This document shows positions 13,090-24,375 of a stretch of DNA of 64,000 nt, piece by piece. Each line of letters begins with the position of its first letter. Position 1 is the first letter of the stretch. The notes beneath the pieces were generated by a model. That model made no database searches, was not told where the DNA came from, and saw nothing but the letters and a program-made list of their open reading frames with translations. Position numbers and translations under genes: made by a program. Source of the DNA: Siphonodentalium dalli (taxonomy: Eukaryota; Mollusca; Scaphopoda; Gadilida; Siphonodentaliidae); contig CP136063.1 of NCBI GenBank assembly GCA_032622095.1, forward strand, positions 212,369,982 to 212,433,981, read 5' to 3'.

Positions 13090-13645
13090 TTAAGTATACC
13101 CCCGCAACGAAGTTGTGGGGGTATACTGGAATCAGCTTGTCCGTCCGTCGTCCGTGGACACAAATTTTTCCGGAGTTTTTTCTCAGTCGTTTTTCAATCT
13201 TGGTCCGTGCAACTTGACAGACATCACATGTGTGGAATTATCTCTCTTTTTCGATTTAGAACATTTTAGCAACATGCACAATTTTGTCTGAACTTTTATT
13301 CCTACATTTTTAGATCAATTTGATTAAAACTTGCCACAGATCTTTAGTACCATGAGAGCCTGTGCACATGCGATTATGACGCATGTTCGACTTGTTTTGG
13401 TGGAGTTACCCCCCTTTTCGACTTAGAACATTTTCGCAATATGCATAATTTTGTCCGAGCTTTTATTCCTACATTCTTCGGTCAATAGGTTTAGGATTAG
13501 GGTTATGGATTAGGGTTGGGCACCTGCAATAGGAATATGTTATTCTATTATTTTAACTTAATCTTTACTGACATGTGAAACATCTTATTGTTTTAAAATC
13601 ACGGGGGTATCCTTAATCCCATTGGGACAGTCACGCCTCTAGTTC
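13090..13645. repeat. Dispersed repeat with terminal GC hairpin
   Basis: Begins with a hairpin of TATACCCCC and GGGGGTATA around GCAACGAAGTTGT. GTCCGTCCGTCGTCCGTGGA follows, and the right side ends near CACGGGGGTATCC. Two internal sections repeat (ATTTTGTCNGAACTTTTATT near 13280 and 13450). The class is not certain: it looks like a common invertebrate dispersed repeat, but the ends do not fit the Helitron rule. Confidence 0.5.
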
Positions 13646-13693
13646 TTTCTCAAACATTATTCATGTGACATGAAAACGTATATATATATAGAT

Positions 13694-13840
13694 GATCTCC
13701 AACGAGCTATGTCGGGATATAAGATTTTATCAAACGAGTTTGACAAATTTGATTCCCATCAAGTCGTAGACGAGTTGTGAATCAAATTTATCAAACGAGT
13801 TTCATAAAATCTTATATCCCGACATAACGAGTTGAAGATC
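13694..13840. repeat. Foldback (inverted repeat), arms about 60 bp
   Basis: The left arm GTCGGGATATAAGATTTTAT...AAATTTGATTC pairs with GAATCAAATTTAT...ATAAAATCTTATATCCCGAC. An 11-base CAAACGAGTTT box lies within both arms. The loop is short (about 25 bp). Confidence 0.7.
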
Positions 13841-14759
13841 TTGTATATCACATGAAAAAAACTAGAGCATTATGCCTTTTCAACAAATCAAAATAGTTAA
13901 AAGAAGCTGAAAAATGCATGCAAAGTGCATACATTTAGGGCGTTGTCTGAGACGCTTCACAACAGTATACGACAAGTATTACGCGCTCCGACTGGCAACG
14001 AAAATCATAGTACCCCAATTTGCCTCTTTGTTTTTTGTGTCTATTTACGTAGTGCAATGTCTGGTGTTGGTGTCATGCGCGGCTTCTCGAAATAGCTAGT
14101 ATTAATCCGCGCGGTTATTTTGTAGGCGCGATCGATGCCAAGTATCGCGGGAAGCATGCGCCTATTCATCACTAGTGAGATATAAGGAAAAACGTAATGA
14201 CTTTTTAAATGATATAATAGGGATTCCATGTGATAGACACTATTATCATTGTACAAATGAGAACGCTCCAGTGGTTTGTTCCGAATATTGGAGCTTGCAG
14301 TAAGTGCATATGTATATATAAATCAAACACAAAGGAACCAATCATTAGTTACAATCCAATATTGCATTATGATGTCCGGAATAGAAGTGAAGAAAAGCCT
14401 TTCGACAGATATATCTTAACATTCTAAGCTATCCAAAAAAAAAGGAACTACATTAGGTGTACATCATGGTCAATATATAGACGCCACAATGCTTTTTTGC
14501 TTGTGTTTTTTTCAAGCCAAGATGTTGTAAAGAACCATTCATAGGTTGTATATCAATTGCGCCAAGCTATTAAGTAATATGTGGCGATGCACTAATTTTA
14601 TACGTATATTATTGTTATCTGCAATGAAAATGAGTTTTATAGATATATACACATATAGGTTATGAAATATTGCATGTGTAAACCTGAAACATTAACAAGC
14701 ACTTCCGCAAAAAAAAAATGTGTGAAGGCACATGGTTCAAAAATTCTGCTTATTAGTAT
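13841..14759. other. No recognisable gene
   Basis: Short open frames at 13914-14099, 14041-14256 and 14230-14427 have no recognisable similarity. Confidence 0.35.
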
Positions 14760-15980
14760 GGTTACGTAGCGTTTTTCCGAAGACCCATAACTCCGAAGGT
14801 CCGATTCTCCGAAGGTCAGATTCTCCGACGCCCCGATTCTCCGAAAGCCCATAACTCCGAAGTCCCGATTCTCCGAAGTCCCGATTCTCCGAAGACCCAT
14901 AACTCCGAAAGCCCATAACTCCGAAGGCCTATAACTCCGAACGCCCATAACTCCGAAGGTCTATAACTCCGAAGGGCCGATTCTCCGAAGGTCCGATTCT
15001 CCGAAGATCATGTTTTATCGCTTATTAAATAGTGTACAGTCCAGTGGCGGGGTCAATGGGGCCCTAGGGAAGACCGCCCCCAAAAAACATGTCAAATGTC
15101 ATGTAAACGTCAGTAAATCCCTCCTAGGCATTCAAATATTCACAGTGTTCCTGCCCAGGGGAGCCCCCGGACCAACGATTGGGGGCGACCCCTCCCATGT
15201 ATGCGCTCCCCAAATCAGGCCTTCGTGATATGCTTTCGGCATATCATATGCATGATATATCCCCCACATATCCCCCACATATGCTAATTAATGTGCACCC
15301 CTAAATGGGAACCCTGGCTCCGCCACTGGTGTGCGCCGCGTATATTATAACGAAACGCTGCAAGAATGTCAGAGTAGCCTAACATGCACAGGGGCGACAA
15401 GTTCTTCCCCGTTCACCCCTGTACATTTTACTCTGGCATCTCATGGGCCAACGTAACGTTATAGTATCTGGTGTATAGTCAGTGGCGGGCCAGGATTCCC
15501 ATTTAGGTGGGGGCAGTAGGAAAAGTTTGAATATTTTGATGCCCCATGAACGATTTCCGGGCCTTTACATGACATTGGACGTGTTTTGGTAGGGGCCCAT
15601 ATTGTCTGAAATAGCAAGTAGAGGTTTAATGGGGGCAGTGGGAATTTTGAGACCCCTTGGCTTCGCCGCTGGACTGTACACTATTTAGTAAACGATAATA
15701 CCCCGATAAAACAAAATCTTCGGAGAATCGGACCTTCGGAGAATTGGACCTTCGGAGTTATGGGCCGTCGGAGAATCGGGCCTTCGGAGTTATAGGTCTT
15801 CGGAGAATCGGCCCTTCGGAGTTATAGGTCTTCGGAGTTATAGGTCTTCGGAGAATCGGCCCTTCGGAGTTATGGGCTTTCGGAGAATCGGATCTTCGGA
15901 GTTATGGGCCGTCGGAGAATCGGGTCTTCGGAGTTGTCGGCCTTCGTAGTAATAGGTCTTCGGAAAACCGGTCTGACACC
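14760..15980 (-). mobile_element. Array-armed foldback element, copy 1
   Basis: About 1.22 kb. The outer ends are GGTTACGTAGCG (left) and CGGTCTGACACC (right). Each arm is a tandem array of about 14-15 units of 16 bp built from CCGAAG plus either a 'CCCATAACT' or a 'TCCGATTCT' type spacer (left 14776-15006, right 15716-15966, complementary). The interior (15007-15715) is itself nested inverted repeats: GTGTACAGTCCAGTGGCG at one side, its complement at the other, and an inner pair around CAGGGGCGA. No transposase frame. A second, inverted copy lies at 42729-43962. Confidence 0.82.
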
Positions 15981-17099
15981 ATTTGGGTTGATTCGTGTGT
16001 AGATAAAAACAATAACTGCGGGCTTGGGTGAGAAAGAATAAAAAGGTAAGTAATATTTCGTCATCCACTTTGATTGTCAGTATCGGCAGGCCCCACACTT
16101 TAGGACAATTTTTTATACAAATCCCGTGTAGTGTTTAAAGTTATGTGAAACACTCCGGTAGTGTGATCAAATATAAATGGAGAATAATCTTGCTCAAAGT
16201 AGTTATTGTTATGAATATTAATCCTATCCAAATTTACAACACACACCGTCAGTCTTATATATGTTTATATGCAATGAGTATCGATGGCGAAATAATTTGC
16301 ATTAGTTTATCGCCGATTGTTGCGTCCCGAATCGAGATGTAAATATTTACAATTGAGCGAAGTTCAGTCGGTGTTTTCTGTGGAGTTGTAAGGTTGATTT
16401 CTTTGAGATTTTGGGCGATGTTAGTAGAATGCTACATTCCCCCAATTGACATAGCGCCTGAGTATTAAATTATCAGTTTCACGCACCCGAACAATTCCAT
16501 AATATGTCTTTAACTATTTTCATCAAGTATAGAACGTATACGGATACATAGAAAACATAAAAATAGCATCATATGCATCAATAGCATCATATGAACAGTT
16601 TTGCTATATGAACGAACAAAATTCGACGTGCCTTTGTATGTTCACGAATATGCACACACATGTAAGTAATGGATGTAAATACCACGCTCGTCCAGTATTT
16701 GAATAGTTATCTAAATTGTTTCAACCTTATTTTTATAAAGTTTTAAAGTTTTTTGAGTTTCGTCGTTTAATAAACAATACAAAGGCTCTCTCGACGGATT
16801 TTCTCAGATCTATTCGTCAATACCTTTGATCCGGCATTCACGTAATTTTGGACAAACTATTACGAAATTATATTTCCCTCGCGAGTGCAGATGGAGATAC
16901 TTCACAAATCCACTGAAGGAAAACAATTGTAAAAATAATTTGTTGTGCATAAATTGAAGTTTAGAAATCGTAATTGGTAAATGTATTTACAGTTGTCTTC
17001 GCAATTCGCACGAACACACATGTCATGTGATCACATGTGATCAAAATATAGTGTTCTTTTGCTATCGCCTTCCATAGCTAAAATTAGCATGTAAAAAAT
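15981..17099. other. No recognisable gene
   Basis: No coding sequence recognised. A short self-complementary stretch with CATGTGATCACATG lies near 17025-17042. Confidence 0.35.
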
Positions 17100-17320
17100 T
17101 AACCTAAATATTCACATAAAGTGCATATTGGAAATACATATTCACAATATAGGTGCATATTGGACCTAAATATTCACATATAGGTGCATATTTACCTAAA
17201 AATTCATAGATATGTGCATATTGGACCTAAATACATGTATTCACACAATTATAGGTGCATATTGGGCCTAAATATTCAAAAATATGTGCATATTGGATTT
17301 GAATATTCACATATTATAGT
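17100..17320 (+). repeat. Diverged minisatellite, unit about 30 bp
   Basis: About seven irregular units of the form CCTAAATATTCACATATAGG followed by TGCATATTGGA. Unit length varies by insertion of ACATGTA and CACAAT-type segments. Confidence 0.8.
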
Positions 17321-18205
17321 GTGGGGGCAAAATAATGTATATCTTGTATACTTTTTTAGTAGAAGTAAGCGACTATGATTTTCTTAACGTATTCAGTTTT
17401 TGGGGGATTTTAAGGCTGCATTAGCTTGGTTTGACTTTAAAATCCAACACTGGACCCCTAAAATGGAGTAGCTGAAATCACAACTAAACTTCTTCCACTA
17501 TACATGTATTTCACCAATGACTTCTTCTTGTGATGTTCAAACAACAGAGCCCACGTGTATATGTTATTCTGGCTTATGCCAGGGTGCATCCAAATATGTG
17601 TATTGAGATGAATTTAGTCAAGCGATGACAACATTGTTTGCGTGACTGACATTACATGAAAATATCAAAGCACGCACTGTGATAACTTGTTTTCAAATTA
17701 AATTTGTTTTAAATTTACAGAAACTCAAGACTTGTTTGGGGGGATTTTTAAGACTGTATTTCTGTTTTTTATCCAACCGGAAGTAGAACAGATGAGAGGG
17801 TACCGATATGGTGGAAAACGGCATGTAAATCAGCTCTAGCTTTCAAAATTAAAATCGATAAACAACACAAAATGTCAACTCTGACATTCCTGAGCACATC
17901 TTCTGCGTCGCATGAACCAGTAAACCATAAATCAAGTGGATCGGATGAATTGGGGACATACCACAGATGTTTGGGTAGATTTGGTCAAAAAGATGTGCAA
18001 AAATCCTCGAAAAGATGCTGATTTTTGCTTATGACGGCAGCCATCTTGGATTTGGAGGTCACGTGACATTATAAAGTTGGAATAGAGTCCAATTATTTCG
18101 CAAAACCCATCCCGATCTTGAAAATATACATGCCATGCATGGCTCTACTAAAAAGTATACAAGGAACCAGTTTTTGAAAAGTTGCCCCCATGCACACTAT
18201 TATAA
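17321..18205. other. No recognisable gene
   Basis: No coding sequence recognised. ACGGCAGCCATCTTGGATTT near 18033 is the kind of ATGGC/GCC-rich phrase also found in family R. Confidence 0.35.
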
Positions 18206-18347
18206 GTTATTGTGTTGGATTGGCGGCAACATTGTGTGAAATTGACGACTTGGAATTTATGCTCAATCGAGTCGCGAAACGACGAGGTTCAACATAGGCT
18301 CCAAGTCACCATGTCACATCATGTTACCGTCAATCCAACACAATAAC
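18206..18347. mobile_element. 142-bp MITE with 17-bp perfect terminal inverted repeats
   Basis: GTTATTGTGTTGGATTG at 18206 pairs with CAATCCAACACAATAAC ending 18347. The interior is unique. No coding capacity. The target duplication is not clear. Confidence 0.6.
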
Positions 18348-19790
18348 ATATATATGTTCTGTCGACATTCCTCACGCTGGTCATCCTATAGGTTACACTG
18401 GTATAAATGTTTTCCATAGGCCTCAGTGCTAACGTTTTAGCGTATAGTGTTGGCAATATAAATGTTGGGTCCAAAATTTTCTTTAAATCTGAAAAATTGA
18501 CATTTTGGGAAACTTTATACACAAAAAAATCATGTCTGTCTAGCAGGGAATTCGCCTTTAAATCTTATGTTTTCGTAACTAGTGTCATAACCGCATAAAA
18601 AAATACTGTCATATTTTAGACCACACCAAAAAATTCAAACTTCACTACAAAGGGTTAATTCCTGTGCCAATGGTTATTTTACCTATGGGAAATCATAAGG
18701 AAGAGGTGTGATGATTTTTCTATGTGAAAAGCACACAAGGCTATTTACCAATCAGGGCCCAGTGTCTATTTTATTCTCTCCTATAAATTCCTCCCGCATC
18801 CGCTAGATGTCACTCCGAACCCTATTTACACCAGTGTAACCTATAATCCCCGCTGCGGGCAGTAAAACCCGGTGCGGGCGTCACTCCGCGTCAGTAACCC
18901 GCACATCGGGCTACAACAGTTAGAGTTTTTCATACCATGCAGGGCTAGTCTAATCAGTTAAAAGTATTCAATTACAAGTTGTACCAACCAATGGAAAACA
19001 TATATAGCATAGGCAATGCCTATTTATGATGTGACAGGATGCCAGATAAAATTCAGATATCAGTTCTGGAGAAAAACACAATCTTAGTCGTGCGCATTCG
19101 GAATTTCGGGGTAAATTTAAGTTTCATTCAACAAAACTTTCACTGCAAATACTTCTCAAGATTTTTTTTGAAAACGTGGAACAATCTATATTGAACACTC
19201 TACCCGTGACGTGTTTTTGTCCTAAAAAACCCAAATCCCTTTCCAGTAACTCGAATAAAGACAGCTTTTCAAACATACCGTGCATCAATAAAGTAAAACG
19301 TAATGAGTACATGAGTAAACTGCGATGCGGGCAAAATCGTGCCCGCTTCGGGGTTTACTCCGAAATCGTGCAGTATCACACGCAATTGTCAATATTTTCC
19401 TACTTAAATGCAGCATATTCACATGTAAATGTAGATTGAGTTTCCTAAACTATCTATAACAATGTAACGTTGACCACGTTGTCCAAATTTATCACCACGC
19501 ACTCATCTTGGAGCTGAAAACACAAAACTTTGAAACATTGAAGCTAATTCTCACAATTCATCGAGCATTTCGTCACTTTATGAAGCTTTATTCGTCGAAC
19601 TGTTGATATTTGGCTAAAGATGGGTTCATCAAGCACCTCGTGGATCCGGACTTGTGTCCGAAGAAAAACAATTAATGACAAAATTTCCCTCAAAACAAAC
19701 CTACCTGTAGTCTTCGCTCGTGTCCACAACGGGGTTTACTCAATATTTGCCCGCAGCGGGTATTATAGGATGACCTATTATAGGTCCTGG
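18348..19790. repeat. Region with short inverted ends and GCGGGCA boxes; possible 1.4-kb element
   Basis: GGTCATCCTATA near 18377 and its complement TATAGGATGACC near 19764 bracket the region. Three blocks carry a 'GCGGG...CCCGC' motif with 'AGTAAAC' or 'GGGTTTACTC' (18845-18910, 19310-19375, 19725-19765). Another inverted pair, GGTTACACTGGT / ACCAGTGTAACC, lies at about 18391 and 18831. The borders are my inference. Frames at 18319-18598 and 19176-19439 show no domain. Confidence 0.35.
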
Positions 19791-19903
19791 TCATTTTTTT
19801 AAAAACTGACATTTATTCCGAACATATGTTGCGCGGCTCTCTGACCTATCAACGACACGGTTCTCATTTATGATTTGTACCTCTCAATCATTTCATAAAC
19901 ATG

Positions 19904-20460
19904 TTTTAAAGATGAATTATCTCTTTAACAAACAAATTTGAAATAGTTACGGGGTATAAAATAATACATATGAATTGAAGACCACTGTCCGGAAACGCTT
20001 CTATCAATTAATATTTATTTTATTTCGAATATTTTATTATGAAATGAGATGATTAAATGGAACACTATAATGTTCTATTTTTAGAACAGACCATCCAGGC
20101 GATACCATATAGCGATATAGATCATTAGGCTGTTCCCATATATAGCTACGTTTAGAACGTCAAATGTCCCAGATTGATTGTTTGTATTGTTTTATTCCAT
20201 AGTTATAAACGTTAATAAATCTAATTGACGTTTATTTGCGACAAAATTACACAATAGAATTTTGTCTGGTCTCTGTTAACAGTAACCATTCTTGTTCGTT
20301 AGCTAAACAACCACACCTTTTTGGACCAGAAAATATTCGAAATATAATCAATATTAAACGATAGAACCATTTTCGGACAGGAGTCTTCGATTCATGTCTA
20401 ATATTTTATACCCCGGTAACTATATAATACATGTTTACAAAGAGATAGACCATCTTTAAA
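19904..20460 (-). mobile_element. Long-TIR non-autonomous DNA element, copy 2 (inverted relative to 2299-2838)
   Basis: About 557 bp, bounded by TTTAAAGATG and CATCTTTAAA. Both arms carry GGGGTATAAAATA / TATTTTATACCCC and CTTCTATCAATTAATATT / AATATTAAACGATAGAA. The centre keeps the TAGAACAGACCATCCAGGCG block also seen, in complement, near 2640-2670. No transposase frame. Confidence 0.65.
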
Positions 20461-21400
20461 GAGAGTGTATAAATAAATGAAAATTAAATTAAATGAAAAT
20501 GTGAATTAGAAAACAGACTTACAAGGTTTATTCAGGCAGATACAGTGCTTGTTTTGTCGTTGGTGATGAATTTTATGATACTATTTTATATGTAGTTCCG
20601 TTTTCGTGGTTGAGGCGAACGGATTTGTAAATACGGCACAGCAAGAAAACTGCAATTCTATATATAAGAATAAACGTGAAATAAAATTCAAATCCAGCAA
20701 AACACAACACGTACCTGTATATGCACAAAATAATTGACATCGAAGTATATTCGGTATTATCCGTGAGTAGAAAGAGTTCATGTTAACAGGTACTGTCTCT
20801 TGACTATTGACATAAAACAATGTTAATAAGGCGGCATTCAGCGCTCGCACGCAGAATTTCTGATTCATGACATGCAAAGTTCAACTTCTCCAAATTATAC
20901 GATACTTCAATGTAACAGAATGTTCCGTCGGCAGTTAACAAGTCAATGAATCAAACATAAATTGGGAGGCGATATCTTCCACAGAGCGATTCCTCGAATT
21001 GAAATAATCACCGCCCTGTCAATACCTGGGGACATCAGACGGTGGCAGGCATATTGATCGATAACAGCCCGATCGGGCAATAATAGACTGATCGATCTTC
21101 CACAGCCATAACGGTTGCATAAACAGATGTTTCGCTCTATATAATATTCCTTATGTCTCAATCGGTATAAATTAACTATAATTTTTCACCGTAAACATCC
21201 ATCAATTCTTGGTGTGAATAGGAACTCGACATGAAAAACTTCCGTTAAGCAAACGTTATAATGAAATCATGCTAATGCTAATAATAATCTGTGATCGAAC
21301 CCATATACATGTCGGCTGTGCAAGACCGACCGGTCTATTATATACTAATTTAGTCAAGTTGGGCTATTATACTTTATAGATCAATCAGTGGTTGAATCAG
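20461..21400. other. No recognisable gene
   Basis: Short frames at 20581-20877 and 20943-21161 (both -) have no recognisable domain. Confidence 0.35.
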
Positions 21401-21716
21401 ACCTGTATTCATATGTGTTTGGAAAGATTGGAGTATTTTCTACCGGGATGTAATCACTTTATTATCATGTCCCTACAAATATTGCAATAATAGGCAAAAA
21501 CATAACCCTCCCACAATGTCATAAAATGCGAAATATAGCCAGCGCTGGGGATTGGATCCCAGAATGATAGAATAATGCCCAGTATTTGCTTTTATTTAGT
21601 GTAGAACACACATAGCAAGTGTAAAATGCGAATTTCCAACCATATTCACTTTTAAAATCTATCTTATTGTAATGACTACATAGAATAACATTTCATATCA
21701 AACATTAATTTCACCA

Positions 21717-22116
21717 TTAACCCTTTACCCAACAAACCGGCCAAAACCGGCCAAATAAAGCTTCAACAGCCTAAAATATCTTCGGTCTGTCTCAATAGAA
21801 CCATACAAATATGGATATCATTGGAACCGGCTCCTTGACCACATTGTGATAGTTACAGTTATGCCCTGTGCCAATGCATTCTCTTATATATGCGAGTCGA
21901 CCATAGGTCGCCTCGCATATATAAGAGAATGCATTGGCCTAAAAAAAATCTTTTTTAAACACTTTTTACCATTTTTTCTTACATTCTTTAACAATTTTAT
22001 AATTTTTAATGTGTTAAGCCAATGCATTCTCTTATATATGCGAGGCAACCTATGGTCGACTCGCATATATAAGAGAATGCATTGGCACAGGGCCCTTCTG
22101 TTGGGTAAAGGGTTAA
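21717..22116. mobile_element. TTAA-flanked MITE with two internal hairpins, inserted in family R
   Basis: 400 bp with TTAA at 21717-21720 and 22113-22116. Terminal inverted repeats are CCCTTTACCCAACA and TGTTGGGTAAAGGG (piggyBac-like). Inside, two near-perfect hairpins (21868-21940 and 22018-22087) face each other and share arms with the 10550 element. The flanks CACCATTAA and TACATGTTTTCAATTGG match an uninterrupted family R copy at about 32131-32163 (minus strand), which shows TTAA duplication directly. Confidence 0.88.
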
Positions 22117-22206
22117 TACATGTTTTCAATTGGTAAAATAATAGGAACAAAATTATCCCTCAGTCCAATGTCATAAAATTTGAAATAAAGTTATCTCCTG
22201 GGACTG

Positions 22207-22361
22207 GAACCACTAATGATAGCATGATGCGAAGTATGAACCACTAATGATAGCATGATGCGAAGTATGAACCACTAATGATAGCATGATGCGAAGTATG
22301 AACCACTAATGATAGCATGATGCGAAGTATGAACCACTAATGATAGCATGATGCGAAGTAT
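22207..22361 (+). repeat. 31-bp minisatellite, five identical copies
   Basis: GAACCACTAATGATAGCATG plus ATGCGAAGTAT repeats at 22207, 22238, 22269, 22300 and 22331 without a difference. Family R copies elsewhere contain only one such unit, so this is a local, recent expansion (or assembly stutter). Confidence 0.92.
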
Positions 22362-22870
22362 TTTGTTTTATTTAATGTGGAACACACATCGAAATGACAG
22401 GCATGAATTTCCATCCATATTCACTATTAGAAGAGTATCATAATCCAAGATGGCGTCCAATATGGCATCCAATTTTAATTGTAACACTTAGCGAACGGAC
22501 ATACGAACGAACTATAAAGGGGGCGTCACCTGTGGCACATTGTATATCATTGAAGTGACTGCATAGACGATATTTCATATCGAACAGTAGTTTCACCATT
22601 AGTCCATTTTATCAGATGGAGAATTAATAAACAAAAACTTAACCACCACCCAGTCAAAAACGTCCACATAATGGCGGCACTTAATGCAAAGTCCAGAATG
22701 CAAAGAATTAAGCAAATCGTTCGGAATTACTTTGTGTTGAATACAACGAAGTAACATAAAATGTAAAATTTGCATCCACACCTGGTCTTAGGAGACAAAA
22801 TCCAAGATGGCGCCCAAGATGGCGCCCAACATGACGGTTAATTCTAATGTCAACCCTTTGCGAACAATGA

Positions 22871-24375
22871 ATACGAAATCCAGTCAAAATGTATCATACG
22901 GCAGTTTGCAGCGATATATATTGTTTAGATTGTGTGTTTATATTAGATGGCGATAAGTTGTGTTTGAGTGATGGTGGTACGACAACATATTTTTTCAGAT
23001 AAAGCTTTGGCATGATTGTCTCAAATTATCTTCCTTAAACCGTCGATCATCTCCGTACGGGCGAGTAAACCGTGTGTCTTTCATGTTGCCATTGGTTTGG
23101 TAGTATCCTACATCAGGTTCCAAATGTCACACCTAAGCTATGACGCAGGTGTGACGCCAGTATTAACACTGGATGGAACTTAAATAGTTTAATTTGTCGA
23201 AATACATCAACGGCAGCCGGGCGATATAGATTGTGTCAAATAAATAGAATAATCGTGTATCGATCTCCAATGCGCACTTTGACTATTGTTTGACACATTT
23301 GATGTCATTTTGAGACCTTACGTCAGTAAAGCATTAACACTATGTAGACATCTGGTAGTTATAGAGGATGGTCATTAACCGTTAAAAATAATCATGCATT
23401 CGATCCGGTATGAAGTGGTGTTATAATGTTCAATACTAACATATAACTTTCATTAATATATTGTAATAGTCTAGAATGTGCAGTCCTCCTTACCGTGTCA
23501 TTTTGAATTTCCACCAACATTTTCGGAGAGCCTGGCAACAGTTTTGGCCAAATGAAACATTAAATAACAGAATCACTATCTATTGTTATTTGCAGTAACG
23601 CAAAAAGAAAAATGGAATACATTTTGTAATCCAGCAAATAAGATATCTAATCGATCTCTGGTTTTGGGAAAGTGGGATATGAGCCCACGAGCAATCAAAG
23701 TTCACGCATTAGAGTAACTATCTATTAATATAACACGGAATTCATCATCGCACACACAAAATGACATAACATGGGACCACAATGTCCATATAATGCAATC
23801 AGCGTTATAAATATTATTTATAGTGGTCGACATCTTGCTGCTTTGTGTAATCGTCCGAGTTTCGGCCTAGCGTCCAACAAGAGAACAACACAGCACACCT
23901 ATGCATATAAGTTGTTCTCGCCATCTGTTACTTGATGTGCATGTATTTCCGTACATTGATATTTTAGTCTCGAGTAATATGTACGTTAAATTGTTGTAAA
24001 TGTCAATCGTATTCATATATGTTACAAACAGAAGATATTGAGTTTCCGGGCTAGACTAATTGAAATTGAATATTCTATATCTCCGGCGGATATCATATCT
24101 GTATTAGTTCTTATGGACGTGGGTCCGAACTACATTTATAGTAATATCTCCCATGCTAATACATTTTATTGATATATAGGTGACAGTGCGATAATCTCCA
24201 CTGAACATGCACGTTGGTGTTCCATTTATGATTGCCGTTAGATTATATCCATAAGCACGGAAACTCACTGGCAAACCAGAATGCCACTGAAAACAGATGT
24301 TTTGTCCACGATTCTTTTGAGTCAGGTGGCATTTTAATTGGATAAAATTGTAAGAAATGGAAAACTGTAGGCTAG
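22871..24375. other. No recognisable gene
   Basis: No coding sequence or defined repeat recognised in 1.5 kb. Confidence 0.35.

Larger units (their letters stand above)
21400..22870 (-). repeat. Dispersed repeat family R, reverse-orientation copies
   Basis: Several consecutive diverged units share, on the minus strand, an order of GCCTATTATT, TTAATGGTGAAACTAATG, TTGATATGAAATGTTATTCTA, GCCATATTGGACGCCATC, then a 'TGTGTTCTAC' block. Forward-orientation copies lie at 28060-29012 and 31957-33110. These paralogous copies act as empty-site controls for insertions in each other. No coding frame. Confidence 0.7.

Noticed and set aside
13090-13645. Helitron terminus
   Set aside because: A hairpin is present, but neither orientation gives TC at one end and CTRR-T at the other.
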